Below, one piece after another: positions 36,401 to 49,600 of a stretch of DNA of 64,000 nt. Position 1 is the stretch's first letter; every line of letters begins with the position of its first letter. The position numbers were made by a program, and so were the translations under genes. The notes under the pieces are model-generated. The model saw only the letters and a program-made list of their open reading frames with translations. It had not been told where the DNA came from and did not search any database. The DNA comes from Rugalucina vietnamica (taxonomy: Eukaryota; Mollusca; Bivalvia; Lucinida; Lucinidae): the NCBI GenBank assembly GCA_964017185.1, contig OZ024877.1:60972711-61036710 (forward strand), written 5' to 3'.

Positions 36401-37610
36401 ACCTTGAAAGTGAAACTTTTTTTTTTTATTTTCTATATGTGTAGAAACTTAAAGCCAGGCTGACAAATGTTAACAATTTTGGAGGTAAAACAACTTAAAT
36501 TGCAATTCCTTAATATTCTTTCAAGCCAGAAAGTGATTTATTGAACTCTTATTATTTATGGGTTTTCAAGCACAAATCAAACTTATCCTTGGCTTGTTCT
36601 AAAGACTTAAGATAATCTGGATAAAGCTAGCCTTTGACTTTTAATGTGGATAAGATTAAAATTTTATATTGATAAATTTATATGGCCCCAAAGGTGAAAA
36701 AATCGGAGATAAGAGACTCATTTCACCAAAAATATTGCACCTCCCTGCAGTTTTTTGGTGTGAAGGGGTACAGATGTGTATGTCTCTGACAGAGAAATAG
36801 TTTTATGGTGTGAAAATGATGCTACAAATCCATGAGATATTGATTGGATGATATTTGCCCAATCATGTTAGACCCACCCGATTGTTGAATATAGACTTAA
36901 AATCACTGGTGGAAGTATTGATAAACCATACTTCAATATTTTTATAAAATATCCTGCCATGGGAAAACTGGGTTTTGTATATGTAAAGTCAAAGACACCG
37001 ATCAGCTGCTTGCTAATTGTGTAGCTGATCAGTGCCTTTCTTTTCACTACATAGATAGCTGAATACCTTCACATTATAAATCCAAAATTTAATACCTTCA
37101 CATTATAAATCCAAAATTTCAAGACTCTAACCATTTTCTGTGGCCATACATACAAATTTTTTTGGGCATGGTTGAAAACAGCAAAGACAGGTTGTCTCAT
37201 GGGGCTGCTTAGGGCATATCAATAGTTGAATTGGGCATGGGGCAAATGAAGCGTAGGGCTGTTAATGATCTCATACCATGGAGTTTAGGTTTCGGAATTT
37301 GAATGGTTCAAGTGATGAAATAAGAAATATTGTAAAAGAAAAAAAAACTGTCGTGATTTGGAAACAAACTGAATGAAAAAGAGATTAACTTTAAAATTCT
37401 GTGGAGGAGAATTTTTAGGAACTAAAACTAATGAAGAGTATTCACTACTTAAATTGACAGAAAAATCAACAACACAAAACATTGAAAATAAATAACATTT
37501 GATCACTACAATAGTGCTTTTAGGTTGTTATCATACTTGAACAAATATTTGTAAAACCAAAGTTATACAATCATGAATTTGAAAGTATATAGACTTCAAA
37601 GTCAATCTTG

Positions 37611-37654
<44 letters not shown>

Positions 37655-40600
37655 GAAAATTAAAATACTAGGAAAAACTTTGGACAGTATTGTTATATTA
37701 ACAAATTGGAGTATTGTATTTTCCTTATTGCTTATATATCAGATTTCAATCTTTTTCTGCTTCATTGGGAAAGTTTTTGCTTGTGACTTTGGAATTTAAT
37801 TGATTTTCTACCTTGCTACAAAATTGTAACATTGGGTTTATGGACTTTTGAATGTGCAATTAAACTTGCAAATAGTGGAATAAAAGACCTGAATGTTACT
37901 TTTATTGACTCAATTATAGAATGAATGAAAGAGGAAAAAATCAAATATTTATGTCAGTTGCATATTTGGACTGTGCTTCAGAAATAGGGGGATTATCAAG
38001 CACTTTGATATTTATTCAAATAGAACATTGAAATCTCTTGGATATTATCTTAGTCAAGTAAAAGGACAACCATTTAGCATAAGAGCATGTTTTATTTATG
38101 TTGGTTTGGAGGTTAATTAGCATTTCAAGTGTGTGTACATATTGGAACTAGGAGAATTTCTGGTGCATGTAGTTTGGAATAAAAGCTGTTTTTTGGAACA
38201 TGTAGTGCATTGACATAGGAATATTTGTGTGCATTGTGTTTTGAAGAAAAATTCTCTGAAAAGGCTTCAAGGAAAAAAATTATTCCATATCAGAAAAGTT
38301 TGTTTGGATTGTGGTGCTATAAGTATAAAGTTTAAAAGAAAATGTGTTCAAAGGGGCTTGATATGCTGAGTTAATAAATTTGACGATAATAATGGCATCA
38401 TACAGAGATGAGGTGCTATATTCCCCTCAAAGGTCACGCTCACCTGAAAATGGTGGTAGAATGTACTCTCCCCAGAGGTCACGCTCACCAGAAATCGGCC
38501 ATAGAATAATAGTCGAGGATGTAATTGAGCCCTTTGGTCTCCCAACTTCAGGTTCCTACGCAAATGGATATTCTCAAGGTCATTTGGGGTCACAAGGTCA
38601 TGATACTGAAGCCCCAAATCATGGATATGACCAGACTGATGCTAAAGTGCCATATAATAGTGAAAATACTAGTAACTCAGATGTTAAAGAGATTATTCAA
38701 AGATATTCTGGTGGTTTAGATAAACCTAAAACTGATAAGTTTGATATTAATGGTGCCTATCAAACAAGTGCTAATTCTACTCATCATATAGGTACCCTAG
38801 AAAAGGTAGATCCTTATAGTGAGCCATTAGGGGAAAAAGAAAATGCTCCATATAGAGGACCTTTAGTTAGAATAGCAATTGATTCGCCAGACTTGGAGAG
38901 AGGGTCAGGGTATCCCTACCCAGGGAAAGTCAGGAAAACAGATCCCCTAAGTGCTGAAAGGATTGATGAACTAAGTAATAGATATAGGGAAAGAATGGCT
39001 AGAGCAAAACACAGAGAAACTAAACAACACAGTAGGAGTAGATCGGATAATTGTATTAATCGGGAGCAGAGTGAAGCAAAACATGGAATCGGGAGTGTTG
39101 TGGAACATCGGGAGCTGTGTGATAATTTGATAATTAAGAAATATGAAAATGCTCTATTACAGATTGACAAGCTAGAGACAAACATAAAGCATCTGAAGTT
39201 GGAGGTGAACACACTACAAGCTGCCAAGAGTCAAGCAGAGTTGAGGGTAAGTTTAGGATTAAGTGAGCTGGGTAGGGAGAAATGTATATGGGATTTCTGA
39301 CCAGGTCAGAACACAAAATAGACTGTTCAACCATGGACAAAACCAATATTTAGAGAGTCTTCTTTTGAACTGCTCTGAAACCTCAAAGACAAACGTTTCG
39401 CTAAGCTTGGCTCATGTTAAAGCAGACAAATGAAATATCAAATATCTTTCGCAGATACAGATAGCATAGTCTCTGTTCAATGATGTTCTTTTCAAAACCA
39501 AACATAATTATTTGAAAATCAGCAAAATAATAGCAGACAATGTATATATTTACTCACAGTGTTACAACAATAGATTCAAATCAGTGTGAATCTACGCAAA
39601 ACAATATACATTACAGTATAATTATATTTTAAAGATGGCAGATAAATCAACAGACATATTTTACTTGACAGAACCAAAATTTATTGGATTTTTTAGTTTT
39701 CATGATAATTTTGACTATTCAACTTGAACTAGGGGAGACAAAAAAATCATATTTTCACAAAATGAATTTGATATTTGAATTTTATGATAATTTCTTACAA
39801 GCTTCTAGCTTTCCAACATGAAAGAACTTCTATTAAATAGTATCATCTTTTTATATCAAATAAAAAAAAATAATCTGATATTGTAGGGGTAACATGTAGC
39901 TCTCTTTGGCACATATCACTGTATCTTCTTTTAGTATTCATATTTTTACTGACCATTCATTAACGTTTTGTTTAAGAAATGTTCATAAGTCATGATCACT
40001 AGAGCCATAAATTATCCACAGGTATATATGAACCGCCTCATGAGAAAACGAACAATCTGCATATGAGAAAACAAAGGCGCGGATCAGCTTTGCACTAACT
40101 GCAAAGCTGATCAGCGCCTTTGTTTTCGCTACTGGGATAGTACAATTCATCTTATACCTAAATCGGAAATTTCAAGCTTCCAGCTCTTTTCAGTGCTTGT
40201 ACAGGTCGGTTTGTGTCGAACCTCTTCGGAAACCACATTGTTTGTTTTCCCACGAGGTGGCTCATATATTGTGCAAAAACCTTTTGTTGCAGTTCCCAAG
40301 CAAGCCCAAGCTATAAGTCACAGGAGATGGCCAAAAGCTTAAAATTTCTGATTTAAAATAGTAGATGTTATAACCAATGCTGTGATAAAAGGGGCTGATT
40401 AGGAAAAGGAATGAACAGGACAAAAGCCACCTTTGTGGTATAGCCTGTAGTCTGTATTTCACAAGTTTCATGCTCCTGTGGCTCCATAGGATGCTTTGTG
40501 TCATACTGATGGGATTTTCTCATAGTCATGTTATACAATATCTATAGTCATTTACCATGGTGTTTAACAAAATTTTCACCAGTATAAACCTTCTTTCTTG

Positions 40601-43600
40601 TTTCAGATTAAAGAGCTTCAGAGCGAGTCAGATCATTTCAAGAGTGACCTTGCCGAGGCTCGGGCTCAGTACAAAGATTGCGCTCAAGAGGTAATATTTG
40701 ATTGCCTTTTTCCGCCTGAAAAATATGTAAAATTAAAATTTTGACAATACTTAAAGAATGTTTAGGTTCAACAAAGACTGATGAGACTCTTTCATTATCA
40801 TCTAGTTATCATTTAGCTTTTGTATATGCATAAGACAAAACTTTACAAAAAGTGTATCATGCCAGTTTTATAGCCTCAGAGCCTGTTGATTGTCAAAACT
40901 ACCCACCTTGATCATTCTACTATATTATCATTGTTTGATCCTCCATTACAGCTTGCCCACCATGAAGAGAAACTCATGTTAATGGAACAAAGCCTTCAGA
41001 CGACCCAGGAGCAGCTCAGTCAGCGTGTGACGGAGGTCGTACGACACGAACAGGTCAACCGTAAACTAGAGACAGAACTCAGGACACTACGAGACAGAAA
41101 TGCCAACGCTGAGGATGAGATTGAAGAACAGAAATCAGTGATTGACAAATTGAGGAAGGTCAGAATTTTGAACAATCATATATGAGCTGCCTCATGAGAA
41201 AACCAACAATGTTGTTTTTGAACAGGTCAGACACAAACCGGCCTATATAGTAACAAGAGAATGCTAGATGCTTGAAATTTAGAATATACATAGAAGACGA
41301 ATTATACTATCTGTGTAGTGAAAACAAAGGCACTAATCAGCTTCGTGTTTACCGCGAAGCTGGTCTGCGCCTTTGTTTTCGCATATGCAGGATGTTGATG
41401 GTCTGATGCGCAGGCTCATATGTGTTAATACAGGGACGGACCTGAACGGGGTTCATATATATGATAGTTAAGGGGGTTTGGTTTGCCTAATCTTACATAA
41501 ATGTCTTTAAATTTCCCATGAAAATGAAATAATTTGGTTCCATTTTTCGATGAAATTCTGCAGCGTCACATCAGGGGCTATGCTGTTTGCTTATGTACCA
41601 TAAAATGGATGCCAGGCTTATAACCATACAAATAACCATATAGTCAATCTTGAAAACTGATGAGAATTTTGTTACAATTACTAGGAGTTGATGAGAGTCA
41701 AGGAAGAGCATCATGCGGCTGTTCAGGAGGGGCTGGCGTACAAACAACAGGCTCACAAGAATGAGGTGGAGCTGGACGGAGCTAGGGAGCAGGAGAAAAT
41801 GCTCACAGAACAGGTCGGTACACAAGAATAGATAAGACGATAATTTGATGTTTTTGAAGGATAACTTTTGTTAGTTCTGCATAAAAACATAATGTTGTGG
41901 TTGCTCATCAGAATCACTTGGGGCCAGCTCAAAACTTCTTAGCTTAATGCCGTCGGCATCGTTAAGACAAATGCCGACTACATAAGCAAATACAGTTTTT
42001 GTTTGGTTGATAAAATGTTAGAATACTTTGCATTGCATTTAACAACAAAAAAATAACAGTTTTTTGTAATATTCATGTTTGAAATTTTAACGAATCTTTA
42101 ACTCTGTTGTTAATTTTGAACAACTAGGCCCTGTCCTTCAATTTTAATGAGATTGTAACGGTTAATCTTTATTCATCAATGCATTACAATTTTCTGTTGT
42201 AATAATCTTACAATATCTCCTCAGGTTGAGCAGCAAGATCAGATCCTTATGCAGTTGCAGCAGGAGCTACGTGCTGAGCGTGAGCGACACCAGGATACCG
42301 GTCGGGTTCTACAGACTGTGAAGAGAAACAATGGTGAAATGCAAGACGAGATAGAGAATAGCCAAAAAGATATTAAAGATTTAACTAACAAGGTATGTGT
42401 TAAATTTCTATTCTATTCTATTCTGTTCTGTTCTGTTCTATTCTATATTCTATTCTATTCTATTCTCTATTCTATTCTATTCTATTCTATTCTATTCTAT
42501 TCTATTCTATTCTATTCTATTCTGTTCTATTCTATTCTGTTCTATTCCATTCCATTCCATTCCATTCCATTCCATTCTATTATGTTCTGTTCTGTCCTAT
42601 TCTATTCTATTGCTTGAATTTTTGTTTTACAGTAAACTTTTTCAAAAACATATCTTGCCCCAAAAAGTAAGGTCAGTAGTTTGTGCCAAAATATAAAATC
42701 AGTCTGTATCCCTGAAGTTGAAGGCTGTTCTCTGCCCCAAAACTTCAGATTTTTGTGTGTATCAAGACTTATGAGATGGACCAATCAGTAGGTGGGTGAA
42801 AATGGGAGAACTTGAGAAAAACCACCTGGCATACCCGCAAGCAGAACTTTGCTTGTCTCACATGTGGCCAGTGCAGTGCTCACCCGCACCAGATATAACT
42901 GGGAGATGATCGAATGATTAAGAAACAGCGCGCTTAACTGCTCGGCCACTGGGGCGGCCTATGTTAACTTTGCCATATAGTGTATCCTAAAACTTGCTTG
43001 TCCTGAAATTTAGGGTGGTTATGTGTCTCAAAACTGCAGACTGTTTTACAGGCCAAAACATGAAATCATTGTGTCCCAAAATTGATGTCCTGTCCATCAT
43101 GAAAACATGTCTGTGTAATGTATACCCCCTTGAACCCCACTTTTATATAACAAAAATGGGGTATACAGGGGTATACCTATTTTTCTTATTTTTGCTCCAA
43201 AACATAGATTGTGGGTACTAGTTAGAACTGCCTCGGTGAGGCAGTTCTAATGTGTACCCACAATCTATGTTTTGAGCAAAAATAAGAAAAATATCAAAAA
43301 TTTTCTTATGAAGTTTTCAATTTCTACAGTAGCAAAAAATCTCTGTATATTGCATGGGCAAGTTTTCGTAATGTTTGTGTTGTGATCTAGGTGCTTGAGA
43401 AAGAAGAGTTGGTCAAGAAACTCAGAGACGATATAGAAGATCAAAGTAAGAGAATACAACAACTTAAAGAAGATCTTGCCGAGAGAGATGGACAGTTACA
43501 TGTAGCCAGGATGAATCTGCAGGCACAGCAGAAACAGGGTGTACTACACCAACAAGAGGTATGACCAGTTTCATTTTAAAGAATGTAATAAATATAATAA

Positions 43601-46600
43601 ATATTTATGGTCATAGTCGCTTGTCATATATAACTTAAAGAGGATTGGGTAAAAACAGAAAATGGGCTGTTGAATGTAGTCAGGATGAACCTACAGGCTC
43701 AATAAAAACAGGGTGTATTACACCAACAAGAGGTATGACTGATTTCATTCGACTGAGAACAGTACATTTTATCTATTTCAATACATAGTTCATAGACTGT
43801 CCATGTAAAATCATACATAAAACAGTCAGTTACATGTAGCCAGGATGAACCTACAGGCACAGCAGAAACAGGGTGTACTGCACCAACAAGAGGTATGACC
43901 AGTTTCATTTTAGAGAAAGTAATAAATTTAATAAATATTTATGGTCATAGTCCCTCGTCATATGTATCTTAAAGAGGATTTGACTGCTGAACATAGCCGG
44001 GATGTACCTAAAAGCTCAACAAAATCAGGATGTATTGCATGCACAAGAGGTATGACTGATTCCATTTGACTGAGAATAGTGCATTTCATCTAATATAAAC
44101 ACAGAGAAAGTCATAGAATACCCTCAAAATCATACTTGTAATGGTCAGTTACATGTAGCCAGAATGAATCTACAAGCACAGCAGAAACAGGGTGTACTGC
44201 ACCAACAAGAGGTATGACTGATTTCATTTGACTGAGAATAATGCATTTCATCTACTATAAACACAGAGAAAGTCATAAAATATCTCCCTAAAACCATACT
44301 TAAAAAGGTCAGTTACATGTAGCCAGGGTGGACCTACAGATGCAACATAAACAGGGTGTACTGCACCAACAAGAGGGTTGACTGATTCCATTTCAATTTT
44401 GAATTAACAATTCGGAAAAAAAAGTTAAATAACCAAATAAGCTAAAACTTCAGGTATAGATCACAAAAGCCAGTAACTTTTCCTGCCGATAAATGAGCTA
44501 CCTCATGGAAAAACCAACAATGTGGTTTCCAAACAGGTCTGACACAAACCGGCCTGTACAGCTACAGAAGCAGGCTAGAAGCTTGAAATTTCGGATTTAA
44601 GTAGAAGAGGAATTGTACTATCCGAGTAGCGAAAACAAAGGCGCTGATCAGCTTCGCGGTTACCGCGAAGCTGATCTGCGTCTTTGTTTTCACCTATGCA
44701 GATTGCTGGTTTTCCCATGAGGTGGCTCAAATGTTAAATGCCAAATATTGGCATTTTAAGATTAATGAGCAGAATAACTTTCATTTCAGCTAAGTTGATC
44801 CTGAAAAAAAAGTTTTGTAACATTGGCCCTTGGGGCATTCTTTTTCCTGATCATAGATGAAAATGTACATTTCAAAATTTCAGATTTCACGGTATGAGGA
44901 AACTCTGAACCAGCTGCAAGCAGACCTGGATAGAAGTCAGGATAATTATAGGAAAGCACATGCCGAGGTGAGGAAATAATTATTTTTTCTTTGCATAAAA
45001 TGTCCTAAAATCAGTAAAAACTTCTTGATGTATTCTCTGTGTATTGAGATAAGCCATCAGACTCTCTGCTTATTCGAGAAGAGAAAGTTGTCAGTTTTGG
45101 GCAAAAGAATGTGCACTACATACAGGCAAACAACAGTACTTCTACAGGTGTCACTAGAAACCATGTAGTTTACTGTAACATAATTTACCTGACACAACAT
45201 TAGTTGTTAGTCGTGGATATAAAGTAAAATAACTCTCTTTCCCTATGCCTGTCTTGGAAGAAAATTATGATCATTAAGTCTGCCTTGCATGTTTGAAATT
45301 AATTTTTGGGTGTAAAACTTGAAGAAATGCACATCTTGTATGAGCCCCGTTGCGAGAAAACCGGTCTTCGGGGTTTCCGACCAGGCCTGACACAAACTGG
45401 CCTGTGCAGCTACAGAAGGTTGCTAGAAGGTTGACGTTTTGGATTTTAGAAGAAGAGGGATTTTACTATCCGTGTAGCGAAAACAAAGGCGCTGATCAGC
45501 TTCGCAGTTACTGCGAAGCTGATCTGCACCTTTGATTTTGCATAGGCGAAAATCCAGTTTTCTTGCATCGCGGCTCATATGATAATTCAGGCATCTATAT
45601 TATATGAGCAGCAAGTTCACAACCCAAAGGTTCAGCTAGCAATGCTACAGGGTAACCACAAATAATCCAAGGAACAGTGTGGCGACAAGTCTAAACAAAG
45701 TCATGAAAATATTTGAGCTGCATCATGAGAAAACCAACATTTTGCATATGCGACAACAGAGGCTCAGATCTGCTTTGCAGTAACTACGAAGCTGATCAGC
45801 GCCTCTGTTGTAACTACGAAGCTGATCAGCGCCTTTGTTGTAACTACAAAGCTGATCAGCGCCTCTGTTGTAACTACGAAGCTGATCAGCGCCTTTGTTT
45901 TCGCTACATGGATAGTACAATTCCTCTACTTTCTAAATCCAAAGTTTCCAGTCTCCAGCCATCTTCTGTACTTGTACAGCTGGGTTTATGTTGGACCGGT
46001 TCAAAAACCACATATTGGTTTTTTCATGACAAGGCTCCTTTTATTTTTAAAGTGTCCTATGTATTTTACAGATTTTAGAGAACGAGCAGTGAGTCCATGA
46101 ATTGAAAGTTCAGTTAACAACACTACAGGGTAACCATAGAGTCCATGGAACAACTGGGGGACAAATCTCAGTCAACAAAATCTTGAAATTATGTGGGTGT
46201 ATACATGTATCATATTATGTGGGTGTATACATGTATCATATGCTCGAGTACTCATCTGTTATATTTTACAGCTCCTAGAAAATGAACAGCGAGTCCATGA
46301 CCTGAAGGTTCAGTTAACAACACTGCAGGGTAACCATAAAGAGTCCATGGAACAACTCGGAGACAAATCTCAACAGGTGGCCATACTGAAGACTGAGATT
46401 TCACGACTACAGCAGCAAAATAATGCCATCACAGATGAGGTAATGGATAACATGAGAAAAATAGATTTTAGCGTATGCAAAAACAAAGACGCAGATCAGC
46501 TGATCTGCACCTTTGTTTTCACTTCCTGGATAGCACAGTATTTGCTTTTCTTTAATGAAAAAATTCAAGCTTCTAGCCTTTTTCTGTGACTGTACAGGCA

Positions 46601-49600
46601 GATATGTGGGACAGGCAGATATGTGAGACCTGATCGGAAACCCATACGGCTGTTTATCTCATGGTGCAGCTCACATGAGTCTTGTTGTGTGAAAGTTGGT
46701 TTTCTGGTTGATTTACAACCTTTATGTTGTACAAACATAGAGGCTGTCCATTGGCTTGAAATTTCAGATTCATATAAGAAGAAGAGAGTTTGTACCTCGT
46801 TGAGAAAACAACAACCCATTTAAAGAACAAATCAACAGCATACGGGACGAACAACCAAAAAAAAAAAATCTGAAAGAAAAGCAACAAAATAAATTCTGAT
46901 ACATGCAATTTAGTTTGCTGCTGCATGAAAACAAATTAGCCGTCGCATCAGAAAACCAACAATTTGCATATGCGAAAACAAAGGTGCAGACCAGCTTCAG
47001 ACCAGCTTCGCGGTAACTGCGAAGCTGATCAGTGCCTTTGTTTTCACTACACAGATAGTACACTTTCTTCTACTTATATCCAAAATTTAAAGGTTATAGC
47101 CATCTTCTGTGACTGTACAGGCCCGTTTGTGTTGGATCCTGGTCAGAACAAAAAAAATGTTGGTTTTCTCAAGCACAGGCTCAAATGTGTGAGCTAAGGC
47201 TCATGATCATGAACTTCTAGTTTTCTGAAACATGATGTAAATGTTTAAGAATGTATGTACATGTAATTGAATAAGTTTCAGTAAAGGTTATACTTAAGTT
47301 GAAAATTTTAAATATTTTAAAGAATTTTTTGAAATTGGTTATGTAGTATTGAAAAATTGAATGTTAATGTTCCTTCTATAGCTTGGTCAGTATGAACAGA
47401 AGATGCAAATGTTGAAACAGGAACTCAAGAAAATGCAGGACATTAACAGAGCTTCTGAGAATGAGGTAAGGAAATAAAACTTTAGTTGGTGATAACTTAA
47501 GGCAATTGGTATACTGATCATAGCTATATTAAATTCTTTTAAAATGAAAAATTCGGAGCCTATTTAGAGTAGTAGTTAAACCACACACTTTGGAAACTTA
47601 GGGTAAAGTTCTTTGTCAGTCCTAAGGATGAGACTCATCTCCATATGACCTTAGCTGTTGGTGAGATGTTTAAAGCAAACTCAGCAAAACAAAGAAATAA
47701 ATTCACAAGAAATTCTAGATAATCTTATGGATTTGTTAATTTAACTTAATCTGTTGGTGGAGTATTATACTTTCCAGTTACTACAATAATTCTAGTTTTA
47801 AACTTTGGGTACTTTAGGAGTGGGACTTTGGTTCATTATGAAATTTGGACTTGACAGCTGACCATCATCTTTTATTGTAGCTCCAGAATTTCGAGATTCG
47901 TTACTCAGACCTCCAGCAAGATTCCCTTCAGACTCAAGATAAAAATAGACAGAGTCTCCAGGAGCTCTCCGCTAAGGAGGAAGAAATAGTCGTCATTAAA
48001 GTGGAACTTAGCGCGCTGCAGGAAAAGTACAAGATAAAATGTGATGAGGTATGTCTTTAGGAAAATATGTTTATGTAATATACAGCAATGTTTTAGTTTT
48101 AAGAAATGAAATTTTTAGTTGAAAATTTTTGTTTGCAAAAAAACATTGCTCAAGGTTACATGTTAGAACCAACTGGCTAAAAAACGTTAACTGAACTCAT
48201 TTAATCCTGGTGCCTGGGACATAGGCAACTAGTAACTGTGAAATGCAGTGTAACATCTGGGGCTATTCTGTTTCCTTCGAGGAATTTCATCGAAAAGTGA
48301 AATAAAATTTTTAAATCACTCCTGATGCCCGTAAAAATGAAAGTGGACTCACCCGATTGATAAATATTTGCAAGTCCATTCGTCATAATGGGTTTATTTC
48401 TCTGATCCACAGTCTGAAAAGTTCCTGTCAGAGCTGGACCTGATCCGACAGAACTACCGCAGTGCTAACGAGGAGATCAAAGGTCTGCGTCTTGCCCTGG
48501 AGGAGTCGAGGTCTAACGGGGACAGGCTACACAAGGAGAGCGAGCTGGTCGTACAGAATGTTAATACCTGGGTACAGGAACAGAAGTAAGTTTGTTATTG
48601 GGGGGAGGGGAGGGGGCTTTAGGGTGTTGGGAGAGTATGTATAGGAGGGGAGGGGATGGGGTGTAGGAGTTGAGGTCTAACGGTGACAGGCTACACAAGG
48701 AGAGTGAGCTGGTCGTACAGAATGTTACAGGAACAAAAGTGATTTACTGACAATATGGATTTACTAAAAATGATCATTATGTCTCCCCCCGACAGGGTCG
48801 GGAGACATATTGTTTTTCCCCGTGCGTCTGTCCGTCTGTCTGTCTGTCCGTCACAAATCGTGTCCGCTCTATAACTTGAAAACCGTTATAGATTTTTCAA
48901 TGAAACTTGGTACACTTGTACACCATGACGAGACGATGTGTCATGCACAAGAACCATAACTCTAGCTTGAGTATTTTTGGAATTATTTCCCTTTGATTAT
49001 TTTCGATACAATTTCGTGTCCGCTGTATAACTTGAAAATCGTTAAAGATTTTTCAATGAAACTTGGTACACTTGTAGACCACAACGAGACGATGTGTCAT
49101 GCGCAAGGACCATAACTCTGGCTTGAGTATTTTTGGAGTTATTTCCCTTTGATTATTTTCGATACAATTTCGTGTCCGCTGTATAACTTGAAAATCGTTA
49201 AAGATTTTTCATTGAACCTTGGTACACTTGTAGACCACGACGAGACGATGTGTCATGCACAAGAACCATAACTCTAGCTTGAGTATTTTTGGAGTTATTT
49301 CCCTTTGATTATTTTTGATACAATTTCGTGTCCGCTGTATAACTTGAAAATCGTTAAAGATTTTTCAATGAAACTTGGTACACTTGTAGACCACGACGAG
49401 ACTATGTGTCATGCGCAAGAACATAACTCTGGCTTGAGTATTTTATGAGTTATTTCCCTTTGATTATTTTCCATACAATTTCGTGTCCGCTTTATAACTC
49501 GAAAATCGTAAGAGTTATTTCAATGAAACTTGGTACACTTATAAAGCACGATGAGATTACATGTTGTGCTAAAGAACCATAACTCTTGCTTGCATATCTT

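Noticed and set aside
36053-36463. 136-residue plus-strand frame
   Set aside because: Low-complexity and hydrophobic AT-driven content, begins in a repeat remnant, no supporting signals.
42249-42696. Frames with SILFYSILFYS repeats
   Set aside because: Translation of the TTCTA microsatellite; the real exon ends at 42392.
45713-46078. 121-residue frame with DQRLCCNYEA repeats and its antisense GADQLRSYN partner
   Set aside because: Both come from the four-fold repeat of a MITE hairpin arm.
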